Source of the DNA: an uncultured bacterium
Lineage (GTDB): Bacteria; Nitrospirota; Thermodesulfovibrionia; Thermodesulfovibrionales; Thermodesulfovibrionaceae
Direction of reading: 5' to 3'
NCBI GenBank assembly: GCA_937924475.1
Contig: CALDSV010000028.1
Coordinates: 1 to 61,615 of the forward strand
Length of the DNA stretch: 61,615 nucleotides
Positions 24,723 to 34,271 of this stretch are shown here, piece by piece. Position 1 is the first letter of the stretch. Each line of letters starts with the position of its first letter. The notes under the pieces were generated by a model. It had not been told where the DNA came from and did not search any database. It saw only the letters and a program-made list of their open reading frames with translations. The position numbers were made by a program, and so were the translations under genes.

Positions 24723-27140
24723 TTAATCTTTGTCATTGTTTCTTTTATCATTTTCCTTTTCTTTTTTTCTTAATAATTCTGACATTTCTTCAAGTTTTTT
24801 CGTAACTATATAGTTTATAGTGCCTTCGGGATAAGTTCCATCAGGTTTAAGTTCTCCAGCTTTTATGTCTGTGAGTATTTCGAGGCCTTCCTCCACATTT
24901 TCAATAGCATATATATGAAATTTGCCTTCATCTATTGCCTTTTGTACTTCCTCTTTTAGCATTAAATTTTTAATATTTCTTTTAGGAATGATTACTCCAT
25001 GACTTCCATCTAAACCTCTAATTTTACATAATTCAAAAAATCCCTCAATTTTTTCATTAATTCCACCTACTGGTTGTACTTCACCTTTCTGATCCATTGA
25101 ACCTGTTACTGCAATGTTTTGCTTAAGAGGAATATCTCCAATACTGCTTATAAGAGCATAGAGTTCAGCGCATGTTGCACTGTCACCTTCTATCATTTCA
25201 TAAAGTTGTTCGAAGGTAATAGAGGCACTAAGACTAAAAGGCTTTTTAATGGCATATTTACTCCAAAGATAGCTTGATAAAATCATAACTGCCTTTTCAT
25301 GAATTTTCCCTGACATTTTTGTTTCTCTTTCAATGTTAACTATCCCGCCTTTACCTAAGTAAACTCTTGCAGTAATTCGTGATGGCTTTCCAAAACTGTA
25401 ATCACCCAAATCAATCACTGCCAGTCCATTAATTTGTCCCACCTTTTTCCCTGAGGTGTTGACAATTAGAACGTCTTCAACAATGAGCTCCCTTAATTTT
25501 TCTTCTATACTTGAAGATCTGTAAACTCTCTGTTCTAAGGCTTTAATTACATGGCGTGCTTCAACTTTATCTTGCCCTTCCTTTTTAGCCCAGTAATGAG
25601 ACTCTCTAATGAGATCGGCAATTGAGCTAAATTGAGTAGAAAGCTTTTCTTGATGTTCTGCAAGTCTTGAGCCATACTCTACAATTCTTGCTACTGCTGA
25701 ACGATGGAAAGGTAAAAGTCCTTCTTCTTTTTGACATAGAGACACAAATTGAGCATATTTTTTTATATTTTCCTCATTTCTTGCCATGCGTGTATCAAAA
25801 TCAGCTTTTACTTTAAAAAGCTCTCTGTATTCATCGTCATAATTATATAGCAAGTAATAAAGGAATGGAGTACCTATAAGAATTACTTTTATATTTAGTG
25901 GTATTGGCTCTGGTCTAAGTGTTGAAGTGGTTATAAGTCTATATTGCTCCCATACATCTTCAATACGTATTTCTCTATTTCTTAGAGCACGTTTAAGTGA
26001 ATCGTAGGAAAAAAGATTTTTTAAAAGTGCCAAAGCATCTATTACAATATAGCCACCGTTTGCTTTATGAAGAGAACCTGGCTTAATCATCGTAAAATCA
26101 GTAATTGCCATTCCATATTGAATCTTGTACTCAATACTTCCAAAAAGATTGAAATAGGTAGGATTAGTTTCATATACAACAGGAGCTCCCTCTGTATTAG
26201 CATTATCTACAATAATATTAACGGTATATTTAACGAAAGAAGCCTCTCTTGGTAATTTCATAAAAGGTGGCATAGGAGGAGCCACATCTTCCTGTATTTT
26301 AAAATCTTGAAGATTATTCAGGATATCCTCTCTCACAGAATCAAGATATTGCAATATTTTTTCACTAAAGGAATATTTTTTTTTCAGCTCATCAATGGGT
26401 TGTTCTATCACATCAAGAGCAATCTGTTTTTCTAATTTGTTAAGCATTTCTTTCACCATTTTATCTGCTTCTCTAACAGCTCTTACAACATCATCAAGCT
26501 TTTCTTGGAGCATTTTACCGAGTTCATCAATCCTTTTTCTTGTATCTGGTTCAAGAGCCTGAAATTCTTCCTCTGTGAGAGGTTCTCCATCTCTCTTTAT
26601 TGGCACAATTATAAGACCAGCAAGAGCTTTTCTTATGGCAAAGCCTTTACCTCTGGCTTCTTCTTCTATTGCTGAAAACCATTCTTTTTGCTTTTGTTGA
26701 AAGTCTTCTAATATTTTGTTCCTCTGTTTATCGTATTCCTTTGATTCGAAGGCTTTGGGAATCTCTGATTTTAGCATAGTTATAAGATTTTGCATATCTG
26801 CCTGAAATTCTCTTGCCTTACCTGCTGGAAGACTAACAGCCATGGGAGCATCAGGCTTTTTAAAGTTGTAAAGATAACACCAATCTGGTGGAACTGCTTC
26901 GCTTTTAGCTTTTTCTGAAAGTAGGGTTCTGATGGCTCGCATTTTGCCCGTGCCTTGAGCACCTAAGGCATATATATTGAAACCTTTTGCCGTTAAATTT
27001 AAACCAAAATCTAAAGAGGCTATTGCTCTTTCTTGCCCAATTGTACCCCTTAAAGGTGTTTCCTCCAAGGTAGTTTCAAATTTGAAATGAAACTCATCGC
27101 ACTTTTTATAAACATCCTTAGATGTAAGCTTCCTTATCAT
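24723..27140 (-). CDS. Lon-like ATP-dependent protease (AAA_32 type)
   Basis: About 805 residues. There is an N-terminal domain with a Walker-A-like loop GAQGTGKM near residue 60 (methionine replaces the usual Ser/Thr), a coiled-coil insertion (about 140-300), a central AAA core (GGYIVIDALALLKN, Walker B-like) and a C-terminal Lon protease domain. The protease domain has the catalytic serine in EGDSATCAELYALI and lysine in NEKIEGFFELCK. The start is set at the ATG at 27140 because GGAGGTGG precedes it. It is about as long as LonB/LonC-like relatives. It probably degrades damaged proteins at high temperature. Confidence 0.9.
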   Translation of the reverse strand: MIRKLTSKDVYKKCDEFHFKFETTLEETPLRGTIGQERAIASLDFGLNLTAKGFNIYALGAQGTGKMRAIRTLLSEKAKSEAVPPDWCYLYNFKKPDAPMAVSLPAGKAREFQADMQNLITMLKSEIPKAFESKEYDKQRNKILEDFQQKQKEWFSAIEEEARGKGFAIRKALAGLIIVPIKRDGEPLTEEEFQALEPDTRKRIDELGKMLQEKLDDVVRAVREADKMVKEMLNKLEKQIALDVIEQPIDELKKKYSFSEKILQYLDSVREDILNNLQDFKIQEDVAPPMPPFMKLPREASFVKYTVNIIVDNANTEGAPVVYETNPTYFNLFGSIEYKIQYGMAITDFTMIKPGSLHKANGGYIVIDALALLKNLFSYDSLKRALRNREIRIEDVWEQYRLITTSTLRPEPIPLNIKVILIGTPFLYYLLYNYDDEYRELFKVKADFDTRMARNEENIKKYAQFVSLCQKEEGLLPFHRSAVARIVEYGSRLAEHQEKLSTQFSSIADLIRESHYWAKKEGQDKVEARHVIKALEQRVYRSSSIEEKLRELIVEDVLIVNTSGKKVGQINGLAVIDLGDYSFGKPSRITARVYLGKGGIVNIERETKMSGKIHEKAVMILSSYLWSKYAIKKPFSLSASITFEQLYEMIEGDSATCAELYALISSIGDIPLKQNIAVTGSMDQKGEVQPVGGINEKIEGFFELCKIRGLDGSHGVIIPKRNIKNLMLKEEVQKAIDEGKFHIYAIENVEEGLEILTDIKAGELKPDGTYPEGTINYIVTKKLEEMSELLRKKEKENDKRNNDKD

Positions 27141-27262
27141 CTTTTCCACCTCCGTGGCAATTTTTTTATTATACCAATTTATCAAAAACAAAGTGTTTAA
27201 TTGACAAAATGATTCATTAAGATTTATTCTTAAACTATGATTTTAAAAATTTGGAGGTAATG

Positions 27263-27595
27263 ATGGCAGAAGGTATCTTGGAATTAACAACTTCATCTTG
27301 GGAAAAAGAAGTATTAAACTCAAAAGGTGTAGTAATGGTTGATTTTTGGGCACCCTGGTGTGGACCTTGTAGAATTATAGCTCCAACCATTGAAGAGCTT
27401 GCCAAAGAATATGCAGACAAAATTAAAGTTGGTAAACTTAATACGGATGAAAATCCAGAAATAGCAACACGTTACGGGATCATGGGAATTCCTACTATAA
27501 TGTTTTTCAAAGATGGACAAAGAGTTGATCAAATAGTGGGTGTTGTTCCAAAATCTACTCTGAAGAGTAAATTAGACAATCTTTTAAATACTTAA
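27263..27595 (+). CDS. trxA: thioredoxin
   Basis: A 110-residue thioredoxin with the active site FWAPWCGPCRIIAP and the cis-proline loop IMGIPTIMFFKDG. The start chosen is the ATG at 27263, 7 bp after GGAGG; the frame also allows an ATG 3 bp earlier. Its stop abuts the GTG start of a secreted thioredoxin-fold protein, so the two probably share a transcript. It reduces cytoplasmic protein disulfides. Confidence 0.95.
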   Translation: MAEGILELTTSSWEKEVLNSKGVVMVDFWAPWCGPCRIIAPTIEELAKEYADKIKVGKLNTDENPEIATRYGIMGIPTIMFFKDGQRVDQIVGVVPKSTLKSKLDNLLNT

Positions 27596-28108
27596 GTGGT
27601 AAAAAAAAACCTACTTTTAATTCTATTTATTTTTTTCCTACTGTCAAAGGAAGGGCAGGGAGCATTAAAGAAAGGTGACCCTGCCCCTGATTTTAAAATT
27701 AGGGGCACAGATAACAATGTTTTAAATTTGTATCAATTCAAAAGCAAGGTCATTCTAATAGAATTTCTATCTAAAAAATGTTTTGCCTGTGATATGGTTA
27801 TTCCTGACATAAATCGTTTAAGAGAGAAATTTTCTCAAGATCAACTTGCAATAGTGGGAGTATTATTTGATGATGAGATAGATAATGCTTCAAACCTCTA
27901 TGCTTTTTCAAAAGAAAGAGGTATAAATTACGCTATTTATGTAACAGATATGAAGACTAAAAAACTTTATAATGTCTTTGGTTTCCCGAATTTTTATATT
28001 CTCAATGAAAAAAAACAAATTATTCAAATATATAGAGGTATAACAAAAGATACCTTTGGACTTTTAAATAGAGAAATTGAAAAGCTTTTGAACAAAGGAG
28101 GTAAATAG
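27596..28108 (+). CDS. secreted TlpA/ResA-like thiol-disulfide protein
   Basis: A 170-residue protein from a GTG start, immediately after trxA. It has a signal peptide (KKNLLLILFIFFLLSKEGQG), then GDPAPDFKIRGTDNNVLNLYQFKSKVILIEFLSKKCFACDMV with a CFAC active site, and the cis-proline loop VFGFPNFYILNE. It probably acts outside the cytoplasmic membrane in thiol redox exchange, possibly cytochrome c maturation. The CFAC pair differs from the common CxPC form. Confidence 0.85.
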   Translation: MVKKNLLLILFIFFLLSKEGQGALKKGDPAPDFKIRGTDNNVLNLYQFKSKVILIEFLSKKCFACDMVIPDINRLREKFSQDQLAIVGVLFDDEIDNASNLYAFSKERGINYAIYVTDMKTKKLYNVFGFPNFYILNEKKQIIQIYRGITKDTFGLLNREIEKLLNKGGK

Positions 28109-29431
28109 GTGTTTGAAGCCTTATCAGATAAATTAGAAAGCATATTTAAAAAACTTAAAGGCAAAGGAATCCTTAAAGAAGAAGATGTAGATGCTGCCTT
28201 AAAAGAAATAAGAATTGCTCTTTTGGAGGCAGATGTAAATTTCAGAGTAGTAAAGTCTTTTATTGAAAGAGTAAGAAGTAAGGCTATTGGGAGCGAAATA
28301 CTCGAAAGTCTCTCACCCGCTCAACAAGTAATTAAAATTGTTTATGAAGAAATTTGTGAGCTTCTGGGAGGCAGTACCTCTAAGATTTTATTAAGTCCAA
28401 ATCCACCAACAGTGATTATGATGGTAGGATTACATGGTTCTGGGAAGACCACCACCTCAGCTAAACTGGCAAGAATGTTTAAAAAGGAAGGCAGAAGACC
28501 TATGCTTGTAGCAGCAGACTTACAGAGACCAGCAGCAATTGAACAGTTAATCACCTTAGGTAAGACAATAGATGTTAAAGTGTTTCATTCTTTCGAGATT
28601 AAAGACCCAAGACAACTCTGCAAAGAAGCCCTTAGGATTGCAAAAATAGAAAGAATGGATCCTCTCATAGTTGACACAGCTGGTAGAATGCATGTTGACG
28701 ATGAGCTCATGAATGAATTAAAGGAAATGAAAGAAATTCTCCAACCAAAGGAAATACTCTTTGTTGCCGATGCTATGACTGGTCAGGATGCAGTAAATAT
28801 TGCGAAGACTTTTAATGAAAGAATCGGGATAGATGGAGTAATACTTACAAAAATGGACGGTGATGCCAGAGGTGGAGCTGCTTTATCTATAAAAGAAGTC
28901 ACTGGTAAACCTATAAAATTAATCGGAACGGGTGAAAAAATTGATGCCCTGGAAGAATTTTATCCAGATAGAATAGCAAAAAGAATATTGGGAATGGGTG
29001 ATGTTTTATCTCTAATAGAACAGGCTCAAAAAGCCTTTGATCAAAAAGAAGCAGAAAAATTAAAAGAGAAAATTGATAAAGAAAATTTCACTTTCGATGA
29101 CTTAAAAGAACAGATAAGAAAAATGAGAAAAATGGGACCTCTTGAGAATATTTTATCTATGCTTCCAGGAGCAAATAAATTAATGAAAGATATTAAAATT
29201 GACGAAAGAGAATTTATTAAAGTAGAGGCTATAATAAATTCTATGACTCCTGAAGAGAGAAGAAATCCCAAAATAATAAACGCCAGCAGAAGAATAAGAA
29301 TTGCTAAAGGAAGCGGTACTACTATTACAGATGTAAACAGACTAATAAAGCAGTTTAATGAAATGAAAAAAATGATGAAAAAATTAAAACATGGTAAAGG
29401 TTTTAAATTACCAAAGATTTTTCCTTTTTGA
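28109..29431 (+). CDS. ffh: signal recognition particle GTPase Ffh
   Basis: A 440-residue protein with a GTG start. The N domain is followed by the G domain with GLHGSGKTTTSAKLAR (P-loop), VDTAGRMHVDDELM, TKMDGDARGGAALS and GTGEKIDALEEF, then the methionine-rich M domain ending MKKLKHGKGFKLPKIFPF. It binds 4.5S RNA and signal sequences at the ribosome. Length and motifs are fully normal. It directly follows the TlpA-like gene. Confidence 0.97.
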   Translation: MFEALSDKLESIFKKLKGKGILKEEDVDAALKEIRIALLEADVNFRVVKSFIERVRSKAIGSEILESLSPAQQVIKIVYEEICELLGGSTSKILLSPNPPTVIMMVGLHGSGKTTTSAKLARMFKKEGRRPMLVAADLQRPAAIEQLITLGKTIDVKVFHSFEIKDPRQLCKEALRIAKIERMDPLIVDTAGRMHVDDELMNELKEMKEILQPKEILFVADAMTGQDAVNIAKTFNERIGIDGVILTKMDGDARGGAALSIKEVTGKPIKLIGTGEKIDALEEFYPDRIAKRILGMGDVLSLIEQAQKAFDQKEAEKLKEKIDKENFTFDDLKEQIRKMRKMGPLENILSMLPGANKLMKDIKIDEREFIKVEAIINSMTPEERRNPKIINASRRIRIAKGSGTTITDVNRLIKQFNEMKKMMKKLKHGKGFKLPKIFPF

Positions 29432-29541
29432 GACCTATCGGGCATTCTATTTTTTGCCAAAAAGCCGATTAAGTGACAATTTTACAGGATAATATCTAAG
29501 AAGGCATAATCAATTTTTATAAAATATTTTATAATTAAAAA

Positions 29542-30015
29542 ATGCCTTTTCAAAAGCTAATAGGCAAATTACTCACCTTTATAGAAAAATATCATCCCTT
29601 TAATCTACGTTATTTCAAATTTTTAGTTACTATCGTAATGATTGTTTTGCTTGGAATGGTCTTAGTATTGGGATGGATGTCAACCCGTAAAATTAAAGAG
29701 ATTGTAACTGAAGACTTTAATCAACAGCAATTAATGATTGCAAAGCATTCAGCAAGTCAAATTGAAAACTCCATAGAATTAATAAAAAGAGAGTTAACTC
29801 TTCTTAGTTTGTCGCCTTCAATTCAATATTTTGAAAAACCTGCGTTGAAAAATAGAATAAATATTGCTTTTTCAACTGTTAAATTTGAAGGCGTAATAGA
29901 AATAGCCCTTATAGAAGCAAAAAGGAAAAAAACTTATAAAATAATGGAAGATAATCATTTGTATATGATAATAAGTGTAGCGATTTGTAATGTTTGGCTA
30001 TTACTTTTCTATTAA
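29542..30015 (+). pseudogene. truncated histidine kinase paralogue (N-terminus only)
   Basis: The first about 130 residues (FIEKYHPFNLRYFKFLVTI, EDFNQQQLMIAKHSASQIENSIELIKRELTLLSLSPSIQYFEK) align closely with the N-terminus of the kinase at 16112-18298. After about KKTYKIMEDN the similarity stops and the frame ends at 30013 after an unrelated tail. No PAS, HisKA or ATPase domain follows. This looks like a duplicated kinase gene cut by a deletion, with only the transmembrane anchor and part of the sensor left. Confidence 0.75.
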
Positions 30016-30032
30016 AAAAAGGAGGTTACAAT

Positions 30033-30962
30033 ATGACAAAATGTGCCTTTGAAAAAGTTTTGCTACCTGTTGATAGAAGCGAAAACTCTCTTAGAGCTAT
30101 AAAGTTTGTAGGTTCTTTACTTTCTGGATTAGACAGAACAGCTATAACGCTTCTTTATGTGATGTCAGGGGGTTATTTGGGTGAACACATGAAAAACATT
30201 GATTTCAGAGCAGAATTAATAAAAGAAACTGAAGTATTCAAAAAAATCAAATCAAAACATATTGAAGAAAACATTATGCCTTTTCTTAAAGAGTATGAAA
30301 AAATACTTAGGGATAGAGGAGTTAAAGGAGAAATAGCAAGAAAAATTGAGGAAGGAGACCCTGGTAACAAAATAATAGAAATTGCTACTAAAGAAAGTTT
30401 TAAAACTACTATGCTTGCAAGAAGAGGGATGCCTCAATTAAAAGGGTTAGTTTTAGGAAGCGTTTCAAACAAAGTTATTCATGGGCTGTTAAATCAAAAT
30501 ATCTACCTTGTTGGGCAAAAAATTTCAGAGCAAAGCCCTATTAGTAAAATTCTTTTACCTGTGGATGACTCAGAGTATTCAATGAAAGCTCTGGAACATG
30601 CTGTTTGTCTTGCTATAACCGTAAAAGGAATTAAAAAAATAACAATTCTTAGAGTAATTAATGTTTCTCTTTATCTTGAAAGAGTAAGACAGGGAATTGA
30701 CCCTGAAGCAGAGGCAGAGGAAATTCTTAGTAGAGCTAAGAGGAGATTCACAGAAGAAGGATTAGAAAATATTATTGAAGCAAAAACAAAGGTTGGATTT
30801 CCAAAAGATGAAATTATCAAAGAAGTAGAGGAAGGCGGATATGACCTTATAATTATGGGAAGAAGAGGACGCTCTACACTCAAAGACATTGTTCTTGGTG
30901 GAGTAAGTTCAGCAGTAATAAATAGCTGTTTGGTGTCTTCAATTGCCATAATAAATAATTAA
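30033..30962 (+). CDS. two-domain universal stress protein (UspA family)
   Basis: About 309 residues: two UspA folds in tandem. The first starts KVLLPVDRSENSLRAIKFV and ends MLARRGMPQLKGLVLGSVSNKVIH. The second starts KILLPVDDSEYSMKALEHAV and ends IIMGRRGRSTLKDIVLGGVSSAVIN, with the ATP-binding GRRGRS-x9-GSVS pattern. The start at 30033 follows AAAGGAGG. It lies in the gap left by the truncated kinase. Stress survival is the known family role. Confidence 0.9.
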   Translation: MTKCAFEKVLLPVDRSENSLRAIKFVGSLLSGLDRTAITLLYVMSGGYLGEHMKNIDFRAELIKETEVFKKIKSKHIEENIMPFLKEYEKILRDRGVKGEIARKIEEGDPGNKIIEIATKESFKTTMLARRGMPQLKGLVLGSVSNKVIHGLLNQNIYLVGQKISEQSPISKILLPVDDSEYSMKALEHAVCLAITVKGIKKITILRVINVSLYLERVRQGIDPEAEAEEILSRAKRRFTEEGLENIIEAKTKVGFPKDEIIKEVEEGGYDLIIMGRRGRSTLKDIVLGGVSSAVINSCLVSSIAIINN

Positions 30963-30969
30963 ACTAATA

Positions 30970-31569
30970 ATGAAACTTTTTATCTCTGGCTGGGCAGGAT
31001 TTAAAGAGGCTTTAGGAGATATTCCTGAAGAGTTGTATTTTATAAATCCCTTCCTTGATTTTAATGAGGAAGGGATTTTAGATTTTTTAAAAGATAAATC
31101 TGGCGATGTAGTAATAGGTTGGTCAACAGGTGGACACATAGTTTTAAAGAATCTCTCTTTTTTTAGTGAAAGATTTAAAAAAATTGTCATTTTAGCAGGT
31201 TTTAAAAAATTTATAGATTATGTCCCTGCAAGAATTCTCCTCAGAATGATTCAAAAGATGCAAAAGGAACCTGTTAATGTTATTAGAGAATTTCTTTACA
31301 AGGCAGGAGCTATAAATAGAATTCCTACGGATATTAATTCAGCAAGATTAATAAAAGGTTTAGAATTTTTGATAGAATCTGATATACAGAACATTAAAAG
31401 TCATATAAAAGTAAAAAATTTATTGCTAATTCATGGTAAATTTGATAAAATTTTACCAATTAAAGCAGTTTTTGATTTAAAAAAACTCTTTCCTCAGGCA
31501 AAGATAAGTCTTGTGGAGAAAAATCATTGGATTACCTTTAAAGAGATAAATAATCTATTACTCTCATAG
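30970..31569 (+). CDS. alpha/beta hydrolase-like protein (BioH/BioG-type)
   Basis: A 199-residue protein. The nucleophile elbow is GWSTGG, the likely acid is in LLIHGKFDKILPI and the histidine in LVEKNHWITF, so a full Ser-Asp-His triad is present. It is short, without the usual large lid. It resembles small pimeloyl-ester esterases of biotin synthesis, but no biotin gene is adjacent, so the substrate is open. It starts 7 bp after the Usp gene with a weak ribosome binding site. Confidence 0.7.
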   Translation: MKLFISGWAGFKEALGDIPEELYFINPFLDFNEEGILDFLKDKSGDVVIGWSTGGHIVLKNLSFFSERFKKIVILAGFKKFIDYVPARILLRMIQKMQKEPVNVIREFLYKAGAINRIPTDINSARLIKGLEFLIESDIQNIKSHIKVKNLLLIHGKFDKILPIKAVFDLKKLFPQAKISLVEKNHWITFKEINNLLLS

Positions 31570-31749
31570 TTAAAATCCTTCTAACTGTCAAACATCTACA
31601 AAAGACAGGGGATTACTAAAAATTTAATAAATAGTAACGGGGATATTCCTTAAGTAAAGTCACACTCCATCATTCCTTTGAAATGTCATATTTATCATGA
31701 TTCATCCTTTCTTATATTCCCTTTTCGTTATTGCGATATATTTTTCCCT

Positions 31750-31925
31750 GTCATTGCGAGCCTGCATTTCTTTTCCCGTCATTGCGAGGGCACCGCAAGG
31801 TGCCCGAAGCAATCCCATTGCAATCTTTTCCCTTAAAGGCGTGGAAGACGAGATTGCTTTGCTTCGCTCGCAACGCCGGATTGCTTCGCTCCGCTTTTGC
31901 TACGCTCGCAATGATAGAGAAGGCG
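31750..31925. repeat. GC-rich palindromic repeat element
   Basis: Contains TCATTGCGAGGGCACC, a hairpin GGGCACC-GCAA-GGTGCCC, GAGATTGCTTTGCTTCGCTCGC and a closing GCTACGCTCGCAATGA, so the two ends (TCATTGCGAG and CTCGCAATGA) are inverted. This is the dispersed CATTGCGAG/GATTGCTTCGCTTCG repeat type common in Nitrospirota and related genomes. It stands out by its GC content. A related copy lies at 36615. The ORFs crossing it are not genes. Confidence 0.75.
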
Positions 31926-32116
31926 CACCGGCGGATTGGTCCAAAAGGTATCCTTAACATTAGAGGCTTAGAAAATGCCTTAATTTACTAAAATCCCTTT
32001 TAGATAAAGAATTTTCAAATATCTGTAAAAAACCTTAAGAAGTATTCTAAAGCTGCAAAGCAAATACTATCAATTTAAAAAAGTAACATTTTCGTCTTTG
32101 TGTTCGTAATTCCCTC

Positions 32117-32372
32117 TTCTTTTTAATGTTGGAAATTTTTGATTTTAAAAGGTTATATAAATATTCTGCACTGTTTCCCTGACTTTTTAGAATCTCTAAA
32201 AATATATCTCTCATATCATGAGGAACCTTTTGGAACTTAGATTCCTTTTTTGATAGAGATTAATATTGTCTTCTTCATAAAAGGCATCAGAATCTAATTA
32301 ACATAATACTTCGAATACTTCACACAAAGACCATAGCTATCTTTAACAAACATGCTGTGTCTAAAAGGAAGG
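32117..32372 (-). pseudogene. decayed copy of the membrane gene at 33894
   Basis: Base-by-base comparison on the plus strand shows long shared words with 33880-34180, for example TTTTTGATTTTA, TTCATAAAAGGCATCAGAATC (TTCGTAAAAGGCATCAGAATC in the intact copy) and ATGCTGTGTCT. Stops and indels break the reading frame throughout. It is a degenerate paralogue, in the same orientation as the intact gene, and ends just before the frameshifted gene at 32380. The pair suggests a past tandem duplication of the unknown cluster. Confidence 0.7.
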
Positions 32373-32379
32373 TTTCTGG

Positions 32380-33218
32380 ATGATTGATATAATTTCTACT
32401 TCAGCAGATCCAGTATCTGATTACAGATTAAACGCGGGTGGAACTGGCTGGACTATGTTGGAGAACACATCTGTTACGAGTTTTATGGCTCCTACTCATT
32501 TTAATATGTTCAGCTTGTATATTTTACCACCCAGTTACTTGGGCTGGATCCTAAGAATGTTGCTCATACACAAGAAGTAGCAGCTATTCTTACAAAGCTG
32601 GCTGGAAGCAGCAATAAAGAAGATCAGCAATTGCTTAGAGATTTAATAGATGGTTATGCAGACCATAGAGTATTAAATAAGGATATTAATAAGATAAAAG
32701 AAAGTATGCATAGTAAAAGAGAAGATCTGGAAGAGAAATTTAATTCAATTAAAGCGGAAGTAGAAGCGAATGCTAATAATAACCCTCCAGAAGTTGTTCC
32801 TTCTGATCCAATTTCAGGACTTGATACAAGCGGTACTAAAAAAAGGATTAAAGATATCGGAAAGGCTATAGATTTTAAAACAAGGGTGCAAAACATAGCT
32901 GCTTTTCCTATCCTTGGATATCCTTTAGCTGTGCTTGGAATGAGCACGTATGCAGCTAGAGGAGCCTTTGGGACTGGTGATCCTACTGGGGGTCTATTTA
33001 AAACCCCAGGTGAATTGTGGGAAAATCCTTCTCCTAGAAATATTTACGAGCTTCAAAGGAATATAGATCAATTATGGGGTCCTGTTGCAAGGGATATTAA
33101 AGATTTCTGGGCATATGGCTTGCCTGATCCGCTTAATCCACCAGCAATACAAGAAGAAAAGAGAAGCAAACTTAGAGAAATGCTTGATTATGAAATTTCC
33201 AAAACATTTGGAAAGTAA
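32380..33218 (+). pseudogene. unrecognised protein, split by a frameshift
   Basis: The 5' frame reads MIDIISTSADPVSDYRLNAG and stops at 32578. A second frame overlapping it from about 32506 reads VYFTTQLLGLDPKNVAHTQEVAAILTKLAG and continues without break to the stop at 33216 with KTPGELWENPSPRNIYELQRN and LRDLIDGYADHR. The second frame has no start codon of its own before 32631 (a TTG), so a single gene with one frameshift near 32505 fits best. A central segment AFPILGYPLAVLGMSTYAARG is mildly hydrophobic. No family is recognised; it heads a cluster of similar unknown genes. Confidence 0.5.
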
Positions 33219-33245
33219 TATTTAAAATAACAACAGGAGAGAGCA

Positions 33246-33683
33246 ATGGTAAAAACACAAGAAATGGAAAGCACTTTGCAAGAAGATTCTGCATTTATTC
33301 CAATGTTATGTTTCATCCGTTCGCCCGAAGGGTATGTTGTAATTTACCCTGAAGTAGAAGTTCTGGAGGGAAGGATAAAGTATATGGATATAGCAATAAT
33401 GGAAAATAGTGATGCGTATGTAGTGTTCAGTGATGAACAAAAAAAGTTTAACTTTCTTTTTCCTTTTGGCGAAATTGAAAAATTTGTAAGCAATGGAAAG
33501 GCTTCCTCTGTGAAGCTTATAGCTTATAGAGCATCTCAAATAGGGCAAGAGGCAAGTCGTCTTTTTAATATGGAAATACCATTAGAAGCCATTTATGAAT
33601 TTCGAGGAGCTCTATCCGTAATAAAGAGATCTAGGCTAAGCTACACACAGGAAGCCAACGAATTAGCAAAAAGTGCAGTGTAG
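33246..33683 (+). CDS. unrecognised soluble protein
   Basis: A 145-residue protein with a good CAGGAGAG site. It has an alternating beta-rich first half (FIPMLCFIRSPEGYVVIYPEVEVLEG, AYVVFSDEQKKFNFLFPFGE) and a helical C-terminus (GQEASRLFNMEIPLEAIYEFRGAL). No signal peptide or membrane helix. It lies 27 bp after the frameshifted gene and converges on two minus-strand membrane genes. No function can be assigned. Confidence 0.6.
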   Translation: MVKTQEMESTLQEDSAFIPMLCFIRSPEGYVVIYPEVEVLEGRIKYMDIAIMENSDAYVVFSDEQKKFNFLFPFGEIEKFVSNGKASSVKLIAYRASQIGQEASRLFNMEIPLEAIYEFRGALSVIKRSRLSYTQEANELAKSAV

Positions 33684-33690
33684 AGAGTTG

Positions 33691-33879
33691 TTAAAACAAA
33701 CCTCTTCTTATAGTTTGGTTTGCTATTTGTTTAATAGTTTGTTCATTGACGCTATCTATGGTTCTGCCTTCAGGAAGTCTAACTTCAACAGTTGCTTTAA
33801 ACCCACCCCATATACGATGACACTTTTTAAAGAGAACAACGATAAGAACAATGCCAAGTAAAAAAAGCAATATTTTCAT
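33691..33879 (-). CDS. small single-helix membrane protein
   Basis: A 62-residue protein with an N-terminal hydrophobic helix (ILLFLLGIVLIVVLF) and a soluble tail (EVRLPEGRTIDSVNEQTIKQIANQTIRRGLF). A perfect AAAGGAGG site precedes the ATG. It follows the 33894-34271 gene by 14 bp and is probably co-transcribed with it. The tail could assemble into a beta-rich domain. Family unknown. Confidence 0.6.
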   Translation of the reverse strand: MKILLFLLGIVLIVVLFKKCHRIWGGFKATVEVRLPEGRTIDSVNEQTIKQIANQTIRRGLF

Positions 33880-33893
33880 AATGCCTCCTTTTT

Positions 33894-34271
33894 TTACTTT
33901 TTAATATTGGCAGTTTTTGATTTTACAAGTTTATATAAACTTTCTGCATTACCTTCATAACCTTTTAAGGTATCCATAACCATTTTTTCTGTGCTATTTG
34001 AGATCTTGTCTGAAAGTTTTTTAATTATGGACTTCTTTTTTGGGAGAAAACGCAAATTAATAGCACGGTCTTCTTCGTAAAAGGCATCAGAATCTAAGTA
34101 GTATGCTATTTCATACATTTCACGAGAACGACCATATTGGTCTCTAACAACTATGCTGTGTCTGAAAGGAGAGTTTCGCATCCTTTTAATAAGAAGCCCT
34201 AAAAGGTATACAAATAGCAAAGTAAGTACAATACAACCTTCCATGACGAGCAATAAATCAAAATTACTCAT
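33894..34271 (-). CDS. membrane-anchored unknown protein
   Basis: A 125-residue protein with one N-terminal helix (LLLVMEGCIVLTLLFVYLLGLLI) and a soluble, charged domain (HSIVVRDQYGRSREMYEIAYYLDSDAFYEEDRAINLRFLPKKK). An AAAGGGGG site precedes the ATG at 34271. A degenerate second copy lies at 32117-32372. It is divergent from 34483. No family is recognised. Confidence 0.65.
   Translation of the reverse strand: MSNFDLLLVMEGCIVLTLLFVYLLGLLIKRMRNSPFRHSIVVRDQYGRSREMYEIAYYLDSDAFYEEDRAINLRFLPKKKSIIKKLSDKISNSTEKMVMDTLKGYEGNAESLYKLVKSKTANIKK

Noticed and set aside
31697-31991. Three ORFs over the GC-rich repeat
   Set aside because: They translate palindromic repeat DNA and have no ribosome sites.
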